Source: Opitutia bacterium UBA4506
GTDB lineage: Bacteria > Verrucomicrobiota > Verrucomicrobiia > Opitutales > Puniceicoccaceae
Assembly: GCA_002388665.1 (NCBI GenBank)
Contig: DGMY01000060.1
Location: forward strand, 1-64,000
DNA length: 64,000 nt
Direction: 5' to 3'
The notes beneath the pieces were generated by a model. It was not told the origin of the DNA. It did not search any database and was given only the letters and a program-made list of their open reading frames with translations. Position numbers and translations under genes: made by a program. Below, in pieces: positions 54,160 through 63,057 of this stretch (its first letter is position 1; each line of letters opens with the position of its first letter).

Positions 54160-55467
54160 CTATTCACCCAATTTTTCCAGTTGCCAATCCCATACCGGAG
54201 CGGTGACACCGTCCCGCTTTTTAGTCCAGTATGCGGAGTGGCTCAGTCCCCCCTGAATGCGGAACCGGAAGTCCACATCCTCTTCATACAAATTAATCAG
54301 CCACATGCGATTCACCAACGACGCCGCCATTTTGACCGTGTACAACCCTTCGTTTAGATAATGCCGCGGAATGATCGTCCGACTGACATGCCTCCCGGCC
54401 CGAACCCTTTCGGGTTTACCGTCCTGTGCATCGGTCTCACAGGTTAAGAAGACCTTGCGCCCGTCTTCATCGTAAACCGCAAACCCAATGCACAATGCAG
54501 GGTCTTCCATTTTCACCTCAAACTCTATCCGCACTTCCAGGTCCTCGTCGTTCCGCACGACGAAGGGGGCTTGCTCCCCATTAGCCAGATAGAGCCCAAA
54601 AGAATTGGGAGTGAAATAGGGGCTTTGGCAGACTCCTTTGTCGTTCGTCCACAGGGTGACTCCATCCAATTCCTCAACGTCGCCCACCAAGTAACGCCGG
54701 ATCAAACTACGGATATCATCGGTTTGATACGAAACGCGCCCTTCCTCCATGATGACGCCTTTGGTGCACAGCGATTCGATCGCATTCATTTGGTGGCTCA
54801 CAAATATCACCGTACGGCCTTCTTCGCTGACTTCCTTCATCTTGCCCAGGCACCGTTCCTGGAACTCGGCATCGCCCACGGCGAGCACTTCATCCACGAT
54901 CAGGATTTCAGGGTCCAAATGCGCGGCAACCGCAAAGGCCAGCCTCACGTACATTCCCGACGAATACCTTTTCACCGGAGTATCAACAAAGGTGCCCACT
55001 CCGGAAAAATCGACAATCGCGTCGAACTTTGACCGTACTTCACGGCGAGTCATTCCCAGAATAGCGCCATTGAGATAGATGTTTTCGCGACCGGTTAGTT
55101 CCGGATGAAACCCTGTGCCCACCTCCAGGAGGCTGGCGGTTCTACCCGATGCTCGAATCACTCCTTTCGTAGGCTTGGTTATCTGGGAAAGAATCTTCAA
55201 CAGAGTAGACTTCCCGGCCCCGTTTTTCCCAACGATCCCAACGATGTCACCCTGCTCGATCTCCAAATCCACCCCGCGCAGCGCAAAGAACCTTTTGTTC
55301 TGAACCCTCTCGGTTGTTCCTCCTCCCATGATGTCGATCTCTGAGTTCGGGTCCTCCTTCCCTCTCAATCGACAGAGTAGGGACTGGAAATCCTGAGCCA
55401 ACGAACCCCGCCCAATCACACCAAGACGGTACTCTTTCCAAAGATTTTCGATTTGAACAGCAATCAT
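54160..55467 (-). CDS. wzt: O-antigen ABC exporter ATP-binding protein (Wzt, pair 2)
   Basis: A 435-residue protein. Walker A GKNGAGKS at 80-87, signature YSSGM at 168-172, Walker B EILIVDE at 187-193, and H-loop H225. A C-terminal beta-sandwich (about 270-425) has the Wzt carbohydrate-binding layout but differs strongly from that of the first Wzt, which suggests a different substrate end group. Its permease gene is directly upstream with a 2-bp gap. Confidence 0.93.
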   Translation of the reverse strand: MIAVQIENLWKEYRLGVIGRGSLAQDFQSLLCRLRGKEDPNSEIDIMGGGTTERVQNKRFFALRGVDLEIEQGDIVGIVGKNGAGKSTLLKILSQITKPTKGVIRASGRTASLLEVGTGFHPELTGRENIYLNGAILGMTRREVRSKFDAIVDFSGVGTFVDTPVKRYSSGMYVRLAFAVAAHLDPEILIVDEVLAVGDAEFQERCLGKMKEVSEEGRTVIFVSHQMNAIESLCTKGVIMEEGRVSYQTDDIRSLIRRYLVGDVEELDGVTLWTNDKGVCQSPYFTPNSFGLYLANGEQAPFVVRNDEDLEVRIEFEVKMEDPALCIGFAVYDEDGRKVFLTCETDAQDGKPERVRAGRHVSRTIIPRHYLNEGLYTVKMAASLVNRMWLINLYEEDVDFRFRIQGGLSHSAYWTKKRDGVTAPVWDWQLEKLGE

Positions 55468-55469
55468 GG

Positions 55470-56330
55470 TTACACCGTGTCCATAAAGGTGGCTTCCACC
55501 TTGTTAAATACAATCATCCCTAGAAGGAAAACAAGGGAGGCAACACCCGTCGAATAGCCCAACATGCCCCAAGAAAAATCTCCGGCTCCCATGAATCCAA
55601 ACCGGAAGGTCTCAATGACTCCCGTAATCGGATTCGCCGAAATGATCCATGCATATTTTTCGGACAGGGTCGACATAGGGTACACTATCGGGGTCGCATA
55701 CATGAGCAACTGAGTCCCAAAAGCCAAGAGGTTGACCAAGTCCCGGTACTTCGTAGTCAGCGCACTGAAGAGTAAGCCCATTCCCAGAGCGATCATTGCC
55801 AGATCCAGGATCAGTAATGGAAACAGAAATACAGTGGCGTTCGGTTCCACTTTGCCGTTGTGCCAGAAGTAGGCAAAGAATGCCAAAAACAACCCGAACT
55901 GAATCGCCAGTGTGATCAGACTCGAAATCGCCACGCTGATCGGGGCCACCAATCGCGGAAAGTAAACTTTCCCAAACAACTTCGCGTTCGACTGAAAGGT
56001 CGTCGCCGTTTTGTTGAAGCTAGACGCAAAATAACCCCAGAGCGTCACTCCCCCCAAATAAAATAATACTTGAGGGATTCCATCCGTCGACAATTTCGCA
56101 ATCTTTCCAAAGACGAAAACCATCATCACCGTCGTCAGAATCGGCTGGATCACAAACCAGACCGGTCCCAATACCGTCTGCTTGTAGTTCGCGACAAAGT
56201 CCCGGCGTACAAATAAATAGATTAGATCCCGATAGCGGAAGATTTCCCCTACCGGAACCGAAAAGATTCGACGATGCGGCGTAATCTCCACCGCCCACCG
56301 TTCCGGTGTGTCTGTATTTGGACTTCCCAT
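55470..56330 (-). CDS. wzm: O-antigen ABC exporter permease (Wzm, pair 2)
   Basis: 286 residues from the ATG with AGGA six bases upstream; another ATG lies five codons earlier. Six-helix ABC-2 permease: LFVRRDFVANYKQTVLGPVW before the first helix and FGKVYFPRLVAPISVAISSL in the middle are typical of Wzm/RfbD proteins. With Wzt2 it forms a complete exporter. It is not closely similar to Wzm1 by eye. Confidence 0.93.
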   Translation of the reverse strand: MGSPNTDTPERWAVEITPHRRIFSVPVGEIFRYRDLIYLFVRRDFVANYKQTVLGPVWFVIQPILTTVMMVFVFGKIAKLSTDGIPQVLFYLGGVTLWGYFASSFNKTATTFQSNAKLFGKVYFPRLVAPISVAISSLITLAIQFGLFLAFFAYFWHNGKVEPNATVFLFPLLILDLAMIALGMGLLFSALTTKYRDLVNLLAFGTQLLMYATPIVYPMSTLSEKYAWIISANPITGVIETFRFGFMGAGDFSWGMLGYSTGVASLVFLLGMIVFNKVEATFMDTV

Positions 56331-56629
56331 GCTTTTTCCTACCATCTCACGCTCTTTCTGCAGCGTCTTTCACCAGGCACGCTACCGCCCCTGGACGATC
56401 ACTTTCCCCTCCGGAGTGAATCCAGTTCGACGGGCTACTCTCGCCCGCTAACAAATGTTCTGTCCTCCGATCCATTTACTCTCATCAGGTCCAAAAATCG
56501 CTTCCAAACCCTACCTCGAATGTTCTTAGATCAGTGTCATTTCATTTATTTCATTTTTTTCTGAAGAAAGTAAAGACTCTTTTCCGGGGGATCTGTTAGA
56601 CGTCGGGGAGGCACCCCAACCGGAGGGGC
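56331..56629. other. intergenic region before the second ABC exporter pair
   Basis: About 300 bp with no gene. It has an AT-rich block near 56530-56580 and a GC-rich block near 56585-56635. It is the most likely place for a promoter of the exporter-led transcript, but no -35/-10 pair is convincing. Confidence 0.4.
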
Positions 56630-57616
56630 TCAATCGGGGGCGATGTCGCCGACAGAGATCTGTCGACCGGTGCGAAAATCATGCAGCGGCAAGCGTCGAT
56701 ACCCCGGGTCCTCCGGCCACGCATCAGACAAAGTTAACTCACCGTCAAGATTGCGTGTTTCGCGGAAGGTGGTGGGGCGAAACCCTTCTTGGGCAGAGAG
56801 GGTGGGCAGTTCACCTTGAATCTCTGGGTCGACAAAGAAGGCGTTGTGCCCGGCACCGTTGACCCCGACAAAATGCAAGCCCATTGATTCCCCCAAGCGA
56901 ACCAAGGCGGTCAGGGACGCTCCGAAATAACGGCCACTGGGATGACCGAGCTCCCGTTGGAAATCAGCGCGATAAGGCACAGACACATCAGCGGACGGTC
57001 CAAAGGTCGAGTTATACTCACAGACCACGACCCAGGGCTTCAACTCCCGCAAGGCCTCCCAGACCCAGTAATCATTGCCATCAATATCCACACTCAAAAG
57101 TCCGGGCCTTCCGCCAAAGCCGTTGCGATCAATGATCGGGACAATGTTCTCCTTCGTAAGGAAATGACACTCAGCCCGCAAATTGACTCGCCAGAAATCC
57201 GGCCGATTTCGAATAGAACCGATTTGGGACTCTGACCCGTCCAGGATTAGTCCTTTCCAGTAGTCCCGCAAAAGAAGAAGCCGTGTGTTCGATTCTACGT
57301 AATCCTGCACCCCAAACTCAACAAACCATTGATCCTTCTCTGGGACCCTCGCCGTGAGGTACTCGAGGATGCCGTCTTCGCCAAACTGAGACATGTAGCC
57401 GTACTCCAGTTCTCTCAGCGAGCGCGCAGAGCGGCTAACCCTCTCCTGCTTACCTGCCTGTAACAGAGCCAACACCGCCCGTTCCTCGTGACTAGGAAAC
57501 AATGGAGGCAAACGACGAGCCGCCGGCTTTTGCACCGGCACGTCCTTCTTCATCCAATTCTTCAAACGCCTTATTATTCGATACAATCTCAAATCCTTAC
57601 CTTTCCCCGTGTTCAT
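56630..57616 (-). CDS. FkbM-like protein, putative methyltransferase
   Basis: 328 residues from the second ATG; the frame opens 12 codons earlier. YGYMSQFGEDGILEYL and WFVEFGVQDYVESNTRLLLL occupy the SAM-motif I position, followed by GLILDGS, then LLSVDIDGNDYWVWEALREL where FkbM proteins have their DIEG motif. This variant family is seen in surface-glycan loci. Catalysis is likely but unproven. It is the first gene of the minus-strand series and may be transcribed alone, because about 300 bp separate it from the exporter genes. Confidence 0.72.
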   Translation of the reverse strand: MNTGKGKDLRLYRIIRRLKNWMKKDVPVQKPAARRLPPLFPSHEERAVLALLQAGKQERVSRSARSLRELEYGYMSQFGEDGILEYLTARVPEKDQWFVEFGVQDYVESNTRLLLLRDYWKGLILDGSESQIGSIRNRPDFWRVNLRAECHFLTKENIVPIIDRNGFGGRPGLLSVDIDGNDYWVWEALRELKPWVVVCEYNSTFGPSADVSVPYRADFQRELGHPSGRYFGASLTALVRLGESMGLHFVGVNGAGHNAFFVDPEIQGELPTLSAQEGFRPTTFRETRNLDGELTLSDAWPEDPGYRRLPLHDFRTGRQISVGDIAPD

Positions 57617-57667
57617 ACTACAAAGATCGTTAGCCGAGCAAATCGAAACCATTTCGAAATTCGTCCT

Positions 57668-57696
57668 TTGGGTGGGGTTGATCGATGTGCTATACC
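57668..57696 (+). promoter_or_regulatory. possible promoter for the BCCT transporter gene
   Basis: TTGGGT and TATACC are separated by exactly 17 bp. If used, transcription would start near 57703, which favours the downstream ATG as the translation start. Both hexamers deviate from consensus. Confidence 0.3.
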
Positions 57697-57735
57697 CTCC
57701 ACCGCGACCTAAAAATCCTTTTCCGACCTAAGCCT

Positions 57736-59550
57736 ATGAGTATTGACCCCCGCCCGAGCGATGAATCGATCGCCAAACGCACCCTCGCCGAAAAGCTGCG
57801 AAGGGCCGAAAAGGCCGCCCGCGCCAAAGCGATCCGAGAGAGAGAAAAATTCCGGGGGCTGCAAATCCGCCCCACCCCCACCCTCCTCGATGGGGACAAG
57901 AAAACTCGGGAGGCAGGAGACCGGAACTGGAGTGGACTGGGGTTCGATGTCCACCCCCACGTGACTGGGGCCTCGCTCATCGTCCTCATCACCTTAATCG
58001 CTGCGATTTTCATTTTTGACAAGCAGGCCGATCATTTTGCTCAGGATATGAAGGAGTGGATTTCCACCACCTTCGGCTGGTTCTTCATTTTTGCGGCCAA
58101 TATCTTTATCATCGCCGCCGCCTATTTCGCCTTCAGCCGCCTCGGCCGTGTGAGAATCGGGGGCAAAGACGCCCGACCCGAATTCTCGACGGTGGCATGG
58201 TATGCGATGCTGCTGAGCGCCGGCATGGGGATCGGTCTCATGTTCTGGAGTGTCGGAGAACCCATCTACCACTACGATTCACCCTCCCCCATGTTCTCGG
58301 AGGTCCAGGGGAATACCCCGGAAGCCGCCGAAGCAGCGATGGTCACGACGTTCTACCACTGGGGCCTCCACCCTTGGGCAATTTACGCCATCGTCGGGCT
58401 CGGTCTGGCATTCTTCGCCTACAATCGCGGCCTTCCCCTAACCATTCGCTCCATCTTTCACCCGATTCTCGGAGACCGCATTTACGGCTTCTGGGGGAAT
58501 GCCATTGATGTGCTGGCCGTCCTCGCCACCCTGGCAGGTCTAGCCACTTCGCTCGGCCTCGGGGTCGCCCAGGTCAATGCCGGCCTCGACTACCTATTCG
58601 GTACCGGCATCAGCATCCCGATCCAAATCACCCTCATCGCCGTGATTACCGCCATTGCGACACTTTCGGTCGTCGCGGGTCTCGATGGCGGCGTGAAGCG
58701 ATTGAGTGAGATCAATATGGGTCTCGCCGCGATCTTTATGCTCTTCCTGCTCATCGCCGGCCCCACAATCTATATCCTGAGCGGCTTCACCCAGAATATT
58801 GGCACCTATATTACCATCCTGCCCGAACTGAGCCTCTGGACCGAAACCTATCGGGGAAGCGACTGGCAAGGGGGCTGGACCGTGTTCTACTGGGCTTGGT
58901 GGATCTCCTGGTCGCCTTTCGTCGGTATGTTTATCGCCCGTATCTCCAAGGGCCGGACCGTCCGCGAATTTATCCTCGGGGTCGTCCTCATCCCCACCCT
59001 ACTCTCCTTCTTCTGGATGTCCGTCTTCGGAGGGTCCGCCATCTGGCTGCAAGCCGGTGGGGTCGCCGACATCTTCAGCGCAGTGGAAAACGATGTTTCG
59101 ACGGCCCTCTTCGACATGCTCGAGTCATTTCCGTTCACCACCGTTCTCTCCATTGTCGGGATTTTTCTGGTGACGGTGTTCTTTGTCACTTCGTCTGACT
59201 CCGGCTCCCTCGTGGTCGATCACCTGACCTCCGGCGGCAAACTCGACTCCCCCGTTCGGCAACGGGTATTCTGGGCGGTGATGGAAGGCGTAGTCGCCGC
59301 CGTCCTCCTCATCGGAGGCGGCCTCCAGACCCTTCAAACCGCCTCCATCACCACGGGTCTTCCGTTTATGCTCATCCTCCTGTGCATTATCTATACGCTC
59401 TACATAGGCCTTTCTCAGGAAGTTTATATAGAGGAAGCGGTTCGCTCGAAGCTTCGGGAGGTCCGCGCCGACCACAAACTCGACGAAGCCATCGCGACGG
59501 CCCAACAGGAAATAATCGAAACCGTTACGTCCGAAAACGACAAGGCCTAG
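57736..59550 (+). CDS. BCCT family betaine/carnitine/choline transporter
   Basis: 604 residues from this ATG; an upstream ATG at 57685 would add 17. A basic, Arg/Lys-rich N-terminal tail (about 1-85) precedes twelve helices. Family signatures: GMGIGLMFWSVGEPIYHYDS and YWAWWISWSPFVGMFIARIS then KGRTVREF. It is a sodium- or proton-coupled importer of quaternary ammonium osmolytes such as glycine betaine. The exact substrate is not assigned. It diverges from the glycan locus and is followed by a strong hairpin. Confidence 0.92.
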   Translation: MSIDPRPSDESIAKRTLAEKLRRAEKAARAKAIREREKFRGLQIRPTPTLLDGDKKTREAGDRNWSGLGFDVHPHVTGASLIVLITLIAAIFIFDKQADHFAQDMKEWISTTFGWFFIFAANIFIIAAAYFAFSRLGRVRIGGKDARPEFSTVAWYAMLLSAGMGIGLMFWSVGEPIYHYDSPSPMFSEVQGNTPEAAEAAMVTTFYHWGLHPWAIYAIVGLGLAFFAYNRGLPLTIRSIFHPILGDRIYGFWGNAIDVLAVLATLAGLATSLGLGVAQVNAGLDYLFGTGISIPIQITLIAVITAIATLSVVAGLDGGVKRLSEINMGLAAIFMLFLLIAGPTIYILSGFTQNIGTYITILPELSLWTETYRGSDWQGGWTVFYWAWWISWSPFVGMFIARISKGRTVREFILGVVLIPTLLSFFWMSVFGGSAIWLQAGGVADIFSAVENDVSTALFDMLESFPFTTVLSIVGIFLVTVFFVTSSDSGSLVVDHLTSGGKLDSPVRQRVFWAVMEGVVAAVLLIGGGLQTLQTASITTGLPFMLILLCIIYTLYIGLSQEVYIEEAVRSKLREVRADHKLDEAIATAQQEIIETVTSENDKA

Positions 59551-59571
59551 CCTCTCATTCCCGTGCACTTC

Positions 59572-59600
59572 ACCTTTCCCCGGGGATTTCGGGGAAAGGT
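59572..59600 (+). terminator. strong hairpin after the BCCT gene
   Basis: ACCTTTCCCC pairs perfectly with GGGGAAAGGT across a 9-base loop, 21 bp after the stop codon. There is no T-run, so it may be an atypical terminator or an mRNA-stabilising structure. Confidence 0.45.
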
Positions 59601-59637
59601 TGACTCGGCCCCAACGGTCGAAAATCTGGGCTGTGCT

Positions 59638-59985
59638 ATGATCTATGTGATCCTCAAAGTTGCGCTCTCCGCTATCCTCATCGTTGCGATCAGCGAGGTG
59701 GCAAAGCGCTCGTCCGTATTCGGCGCACTAATCGCCTCCCTGCCGCTGACGTCCCTGCTCGCCCTGATCTGGCTCTATCTCGATACAGGTGACAGCCAAA
59801 AGGTGGGTGCGCTGGCATCCGACATTCTCTGGCTGGTCATTCCTTCCCTCCTTTTCTTCATCGCCCTTCCCGTTCTGCTCAAAGGTGGCCTCTCGTTCTG
59901 GTGGTCCCTCCTCTTTGCCTCTTTGCTCACCATCGCGGGCTACGGCCTCACAACCTGGATCATCAGTCGACTTTCGAAGGGCTAA
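59638..59985 (+). CDS. DUF3147 family membrane protein
   Basis: 115 residues from the ATG that matches the family start; the frame extends upstream through the hairpin. Four helices are predicted. AISEVAKRSSVFGALIASLP then TSLLALIWLYLDTGD is the typical DUF3147 pattern. Function unknown; members are small inner-membrane proteins. It is probably read through from, or transcribed separately from, the BCCT gene 87 bp upstream. Confidence 0.88.
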   Translation: MIYVILKVALSAILIVAISEVAKRSSVFGALIASLPLTSLLALIWLYLDTGDSQKVGALASDILWLVIPSLLFFIALPVLLKGGLSFWWSLLFASLLTIAGYGLTTWIISRLSKG

Positions 59986-60020
59986 ATTCCACTGCGGAAA
60001 AGGTGCACCCGAAAGGCACC

Positions 60021-61448
60021 CTACCCTTTGACTTTCTCAAATGCAGCCAAAGCCCTCTCCCTCCCTTTCTTGTGGTCAATAATGGGATGAGGGTAATTTT
60101 CCCCTAACCGGACTCCTGATTCCGCAAGCACTCCCTCGGAGGCTTCCCAGGGCTCGTGGATGTATTTAGCCGGGAGGTTCGCCAATTCCGGCACATAACG
60201 CCGAACATACGCTCCCTGCGGATCAAACTTCTTGCCTTGGGTCATCGGATTGAACACCCGAAAATAAGGAGCCGCATCTGCGCCGCATCCCCCGGCCCAT
60301 TGCCAGCCGAGCGTATTCGAAGCTAGATCCGCATCCACTAAACAATCCCAAAACCAGCGAGCCCCATCTACCCACGAATGCAAGAGATGCTTGACCAGGA
60401 AAGAGCCCACCACCATCCGGACGCGATTGTGCATCCAGCCTTCCTCCCAAAGCTGCCTCATCCCGGCGTCTACAATAGGATAACCGGTTTGGCCGCCCTT
60501 CCATGATTCGAGCGTGTCGCTATCCTGAATCCAAGGAAAGTTCTCATACTTCTCCCGGAGGGGTGCCCCGGGCGTATGTGGGAAATGATAGAGAACGTGG
60601 TAAGCAAACTCTCTCCACCCAATCTCTTTCAAAAACACCTGAGCGCCCTGCCCGTCCGCCATCCCCGTTGCCTCAACCGCTTGCCAGATTTGGCGCGGCC
60701 CAATGAGCCCCCAACGCAGATAGGGGGAGAGCCGGGAGGTTCCCGTGCGCGAAGGAATATCCCGGGCCTGTTCGTATTCTTCCAGTCCGTGCTGAAGGAA
60801 GTCAGCGAGAGCTCGCTCCCCCGCCCCCTCCCCCGGCTCCCACTGGGCCGCGACTTTCCCTCCCCATGGGTGATCCGGGAGCAACCCAAGTTTGTCGAGC
60901 GGGACACTCTCCGGCGATGATTCCGGTCGTCGCAGCGAACGCAAATCCACCTCCAACGGTTCCTTTTTCAGTACCGATTTGGCTCGATTCCAGAACGGTG
61001 TAAAAACCTGGAAGGGTCGGCCTTGCTGCGTCGTAACTTCCCAAGGCTCGACTAGTAGGCTCGAGTTAAAACTCTCCGCAATCACTCCGCCCTCCCGCAA
61101 GCTGCGTTTGATCTCAGAATCGCGCTTCACCAATGCCGGTTCATACCGCCGGTTCCAATAGACTCGCTCCGCCTTGGTTTCCTTCAAGAGAAGCTCCAAT
61201 TCCGCCTCACAGCGACCAGTCCGCAAGACCAGCGGTAACCCATGTTCTTCCAGACTCCTCTTTAGAGAGAGTAACGATCCATGCAGAAACACTTGGGACG
61301 CAGATCCAATTTCCCATGACCCCAGACTCTCCTGGTCCCAGATGAACACGGGAATAACGGTACAACCACTCTCCAGTGCCGCCGCAAAGGCAGCATTGTC
61401 CCGAATCCGCAGATCATACTGAAACCAAAGAAGTACTGAATTCTTCAC
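60021..61448 (-). CDS. phrB: class I deoxyribodipyrimidine photolyase
   Basis: A 475-residue protein of normal length. The N-terminal alpha/beta antenna-binding domain (about 1-130) contains WFQYDLRIRDNAAF and VYWNRRYEP. The FAD-binding helical domain (about 200-465) contains GTSRLSPYLRWGLIGPRQIW, IGWREFAYHVLYHFP, NRVRMVVGSFLVKHLLHSW, and ASNTLGWQWAGGCGADAAP then FRVFNP. These are all conserved in CPD photolyases. It repairs UV-induced pyrimidine dimers with blue light. It converges with the DUF3147 gene; only a weak GGTGC/GCACC hairpin lies between them. Confidence 0.95.
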   Translation of the reverse strand: MKNSVLLWFQYDLRIRDNAAFAAALESGCTVIPVFIWDQESLGSWEIGSASQVFLHGSLLSLKRSLEEHGLPLVLRTGRCEAELELLLKETKAERVYWNRRYEPALVKRDSEIKRSLREGGVIAESFNSSLLVEPWEVTTQQGRPFQVFTPFWNRAKSVLKKEPLEVDLRSLRRPESSPESVPLDKLGLLPDHPWGGKVAAQWEPGEGAGERALADFLQHGLEEYEQARDIPSRTGTSRLSPYLRWGLIGPRQIWQAVEATGMADGQGAQVFLKEIGWREFAYHVLYHFPHTPGAPLREKYENFPWIQDSDTLESWKGGQTGYPIVDAGMRQLWEEGWMHNRVRMVVGSFLVKHLLHSWVDGARWFWDCLVDADLASNTLGWQWAGGCGADAAPYFRVFNPMTQGKKFDPQGAYVRRYVPELANLPAKYIHEPWEASEGVLAESGVRLGENYPHPIIDHKKGRERALAAFEKVKG

Positions 61449-61720
61449 AACCTATTCTCTCCAACTTATCGCATTTTTCAATCAGGAGGCTAATTAGATC
61501 AACGAGACGCTCAAGCACTGCCGCCTACACGAGATCCACCACTCACTCTGCGTTAACATTTTATCAAAATTTTCCAACCCGCAACAGCGCGCCCATTCAT
61601 CATTGTATACATCGACTTGGCGAGGTTCTATGTATTGTCCGATCAATGACTGCCTATCCCAAAGAATCAGTTGCCTTTACCCTCGATCGGCGCAGGAATA
61701 GCCGTGAACGAGATCAGGAC

Positions 61721-62137
61721 ATGCCACGCCAAAAACATACGGTGACCAAATCATTTTCAAATTTACGGGTTCTCATAGTCGACGACCTTCCCACCAATCG
61801 GAAAGTCCTCCAACTCCTCGTAAAAAAATTTGGCGCCCAAACTCAATCCTGCTCCAGCGGAGAAGAAGCCCTGGAGTTGCTCTCGTCTGAAGAATTTGAC
61901 CTCATTCTGCTCGATTTACACATGCCTACAATGAGTGGATTTGAGGTGGGTGAACGCATCGTCGCGAGCCGCAGCGGCAAGCTGCCCTTCCTAGTCGCAC
62001 AAACGGCCGACGAAACCGTTCAGGCCTGCGATCGCACTCGCGAAATTGGTTTTGATGCTCACCTGACTAAGCCTATCCGCCCAGTCAAAGTTTCCGAGAT
62101 TCTCGAAAGAATTAACGATCTTTCGGCCTCAATCTAG
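61721..62137 (+). CDS. single-domain response regulator
   Basis: 138 residues from this ATG. An in-frame ATG at 61647 and an open frame further upstream exist, but the receiver domain begins just after residue 14. LRVLIVDDLPTNRKVLQLL gives the acidic pair D21-D22, LILLDLHMPTMSGFEVGERI gives phosphoacceptor D65, and HLTKPI gives K117. There is no output domain, so it acts by protein contact, as in CheY-like proteins. It resembles receiver domains of hybrid histidine kinases. No kinase gene is nearby. Confidence 0.85.
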   Translation: MPRQKHTVTKSFSNLRVLIVDDLPTNRKVLQLLVKKFGAQTQSCSSGEEALELLSSEEFDLILLDLHMPTMSGFEVGERIVASRSGKLPFLVAQTADETVQACDRTREIGFDAHLTKPIRPVKVSEILERINDLSASI

Positions 62138-62154
62138 AGGTCAGCTCTTCTCGA

Positions 62155-62892
62155 TCACCACTGATCGGGAAACTGCTTGTGCATCTGAGCCGTCGGAAAA
62201 TACTTCCCCGGGCACACAGTGTGGTTCTTCCCGTCAATCTCCCGGTGAACCGCAAACTTGGTTTGGTTGGGGATCAACTCCCTTAAATAAGTTCCCAGAG
62301 AATTGAGCGCCGCCAATTGCCGAGCAGTCGGGCGCGTGTTCTGAAAGTTGCCCACGAGGCAAATCCCCACTCCTTGGTTGTTCACCTTCGAACTCTTAAC
62401 GTGCCCGCCGTTCAACTGCCGATCCCAACGAGGACCAATCTCGATCTCTCCGTCACCGGACTTCGTTCCGTTCCCGATAACAAAGTGATAGGCCAACCCG
62501 TTCTTCATTCCCACTTTGTTCAGGTGGTAGTTGCCGTAAATTTCTGCATTACCCGTCGCCACTCCGGAATGGTGCACCACGATGTAGCGCCACGTGCGAA
62601 GCCCGCCGCGCTTTGGCTCCGACACCCGCCGTACTTCCGAAAGCATATTATCTCCCGCAACTGTAGGCAATCGAAGGACCTGCCCTACCCGGATCAGATC
62701 TCCCTGAATCCCATTGTCAAAGCGAAGTGCTTGCACCGAGGTCCCATACATCTTGGCGATCCCGGATAAAGTGTCCCCTTTGCGCACCGTATAAGTCCCT
62801 CCAGACGAAGCAAGCACCCTGAGCGGCCACAAGCCAAGCGTGCCGGTAGCAATACCGGATCCAACCAATTGGCAAAAGCGTCGACGATCCAT
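62155..62892 (-). CDS. LysM and N-acetylmuramoyl-L-alanine amidase (PGRP-type) protein
   Basis: 245 residues from the ATG that starts a twin-arginine signal (MDRRRFCQLVGSG, then a hydrophobic stretch to ALA-like VLASS near 30). A LysM repeat follows at about 33-77 (YTVRKGDTLSGIAKMYGTS), then an Amidase_2/PGRP domain at about 95-240. Zinc-site residues visible are H107 or H108, H216 and C227 in HTVCPGKYFP. It is expected to bind and cut peptidoglycan in the periplasm after Tat export. It lies tail-to-tail with the response regulator gene. Confidence 0.9.
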   Translation of the reverse strand: MDRRRFCQLVGSGIATGTLGLWPLRVLASSGGTYTVRKGDTLSGIAKMYGTSVQALRFDNGIQGDLIRVGQVLRLPTVAGDNMLSEVRRVSEPKRGGLRTWRYIVVHHSGVATGNAEIYGNYHLNKVGMKNGLAYHFVIGNGTKSGDGEIEIGPRWDRQLNGGHVKSSKVNNQGVGICLVGNFQNTRPTARQLAALNSLGTYLRELIPNQTKFAVHREIDGKNHTVCPGKYFPTAQMHKQFPDQW

Positions 62893-63057
62893 CACAGTAG
62901 TATCTCCAACATAAATTCGGCCTTTTCTCAAGCAAGGAACGACTCCCCGCAATTTTAAGTTCTCAGCGTTATATTGATTGACGGGAATAGGACTTAGACG
63001 CCCTCTATTTGAGTTCCACTTTGCCAAATCCAAACTTCCTGTCAGCTTGTACGGTTT

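Noticed and set aside
60002..60020. GGTGC/GCACC hairpin between DUF3147 and photolyase genes as a terminator
   Set aside because: Only five pairs and no T-run on either strand.
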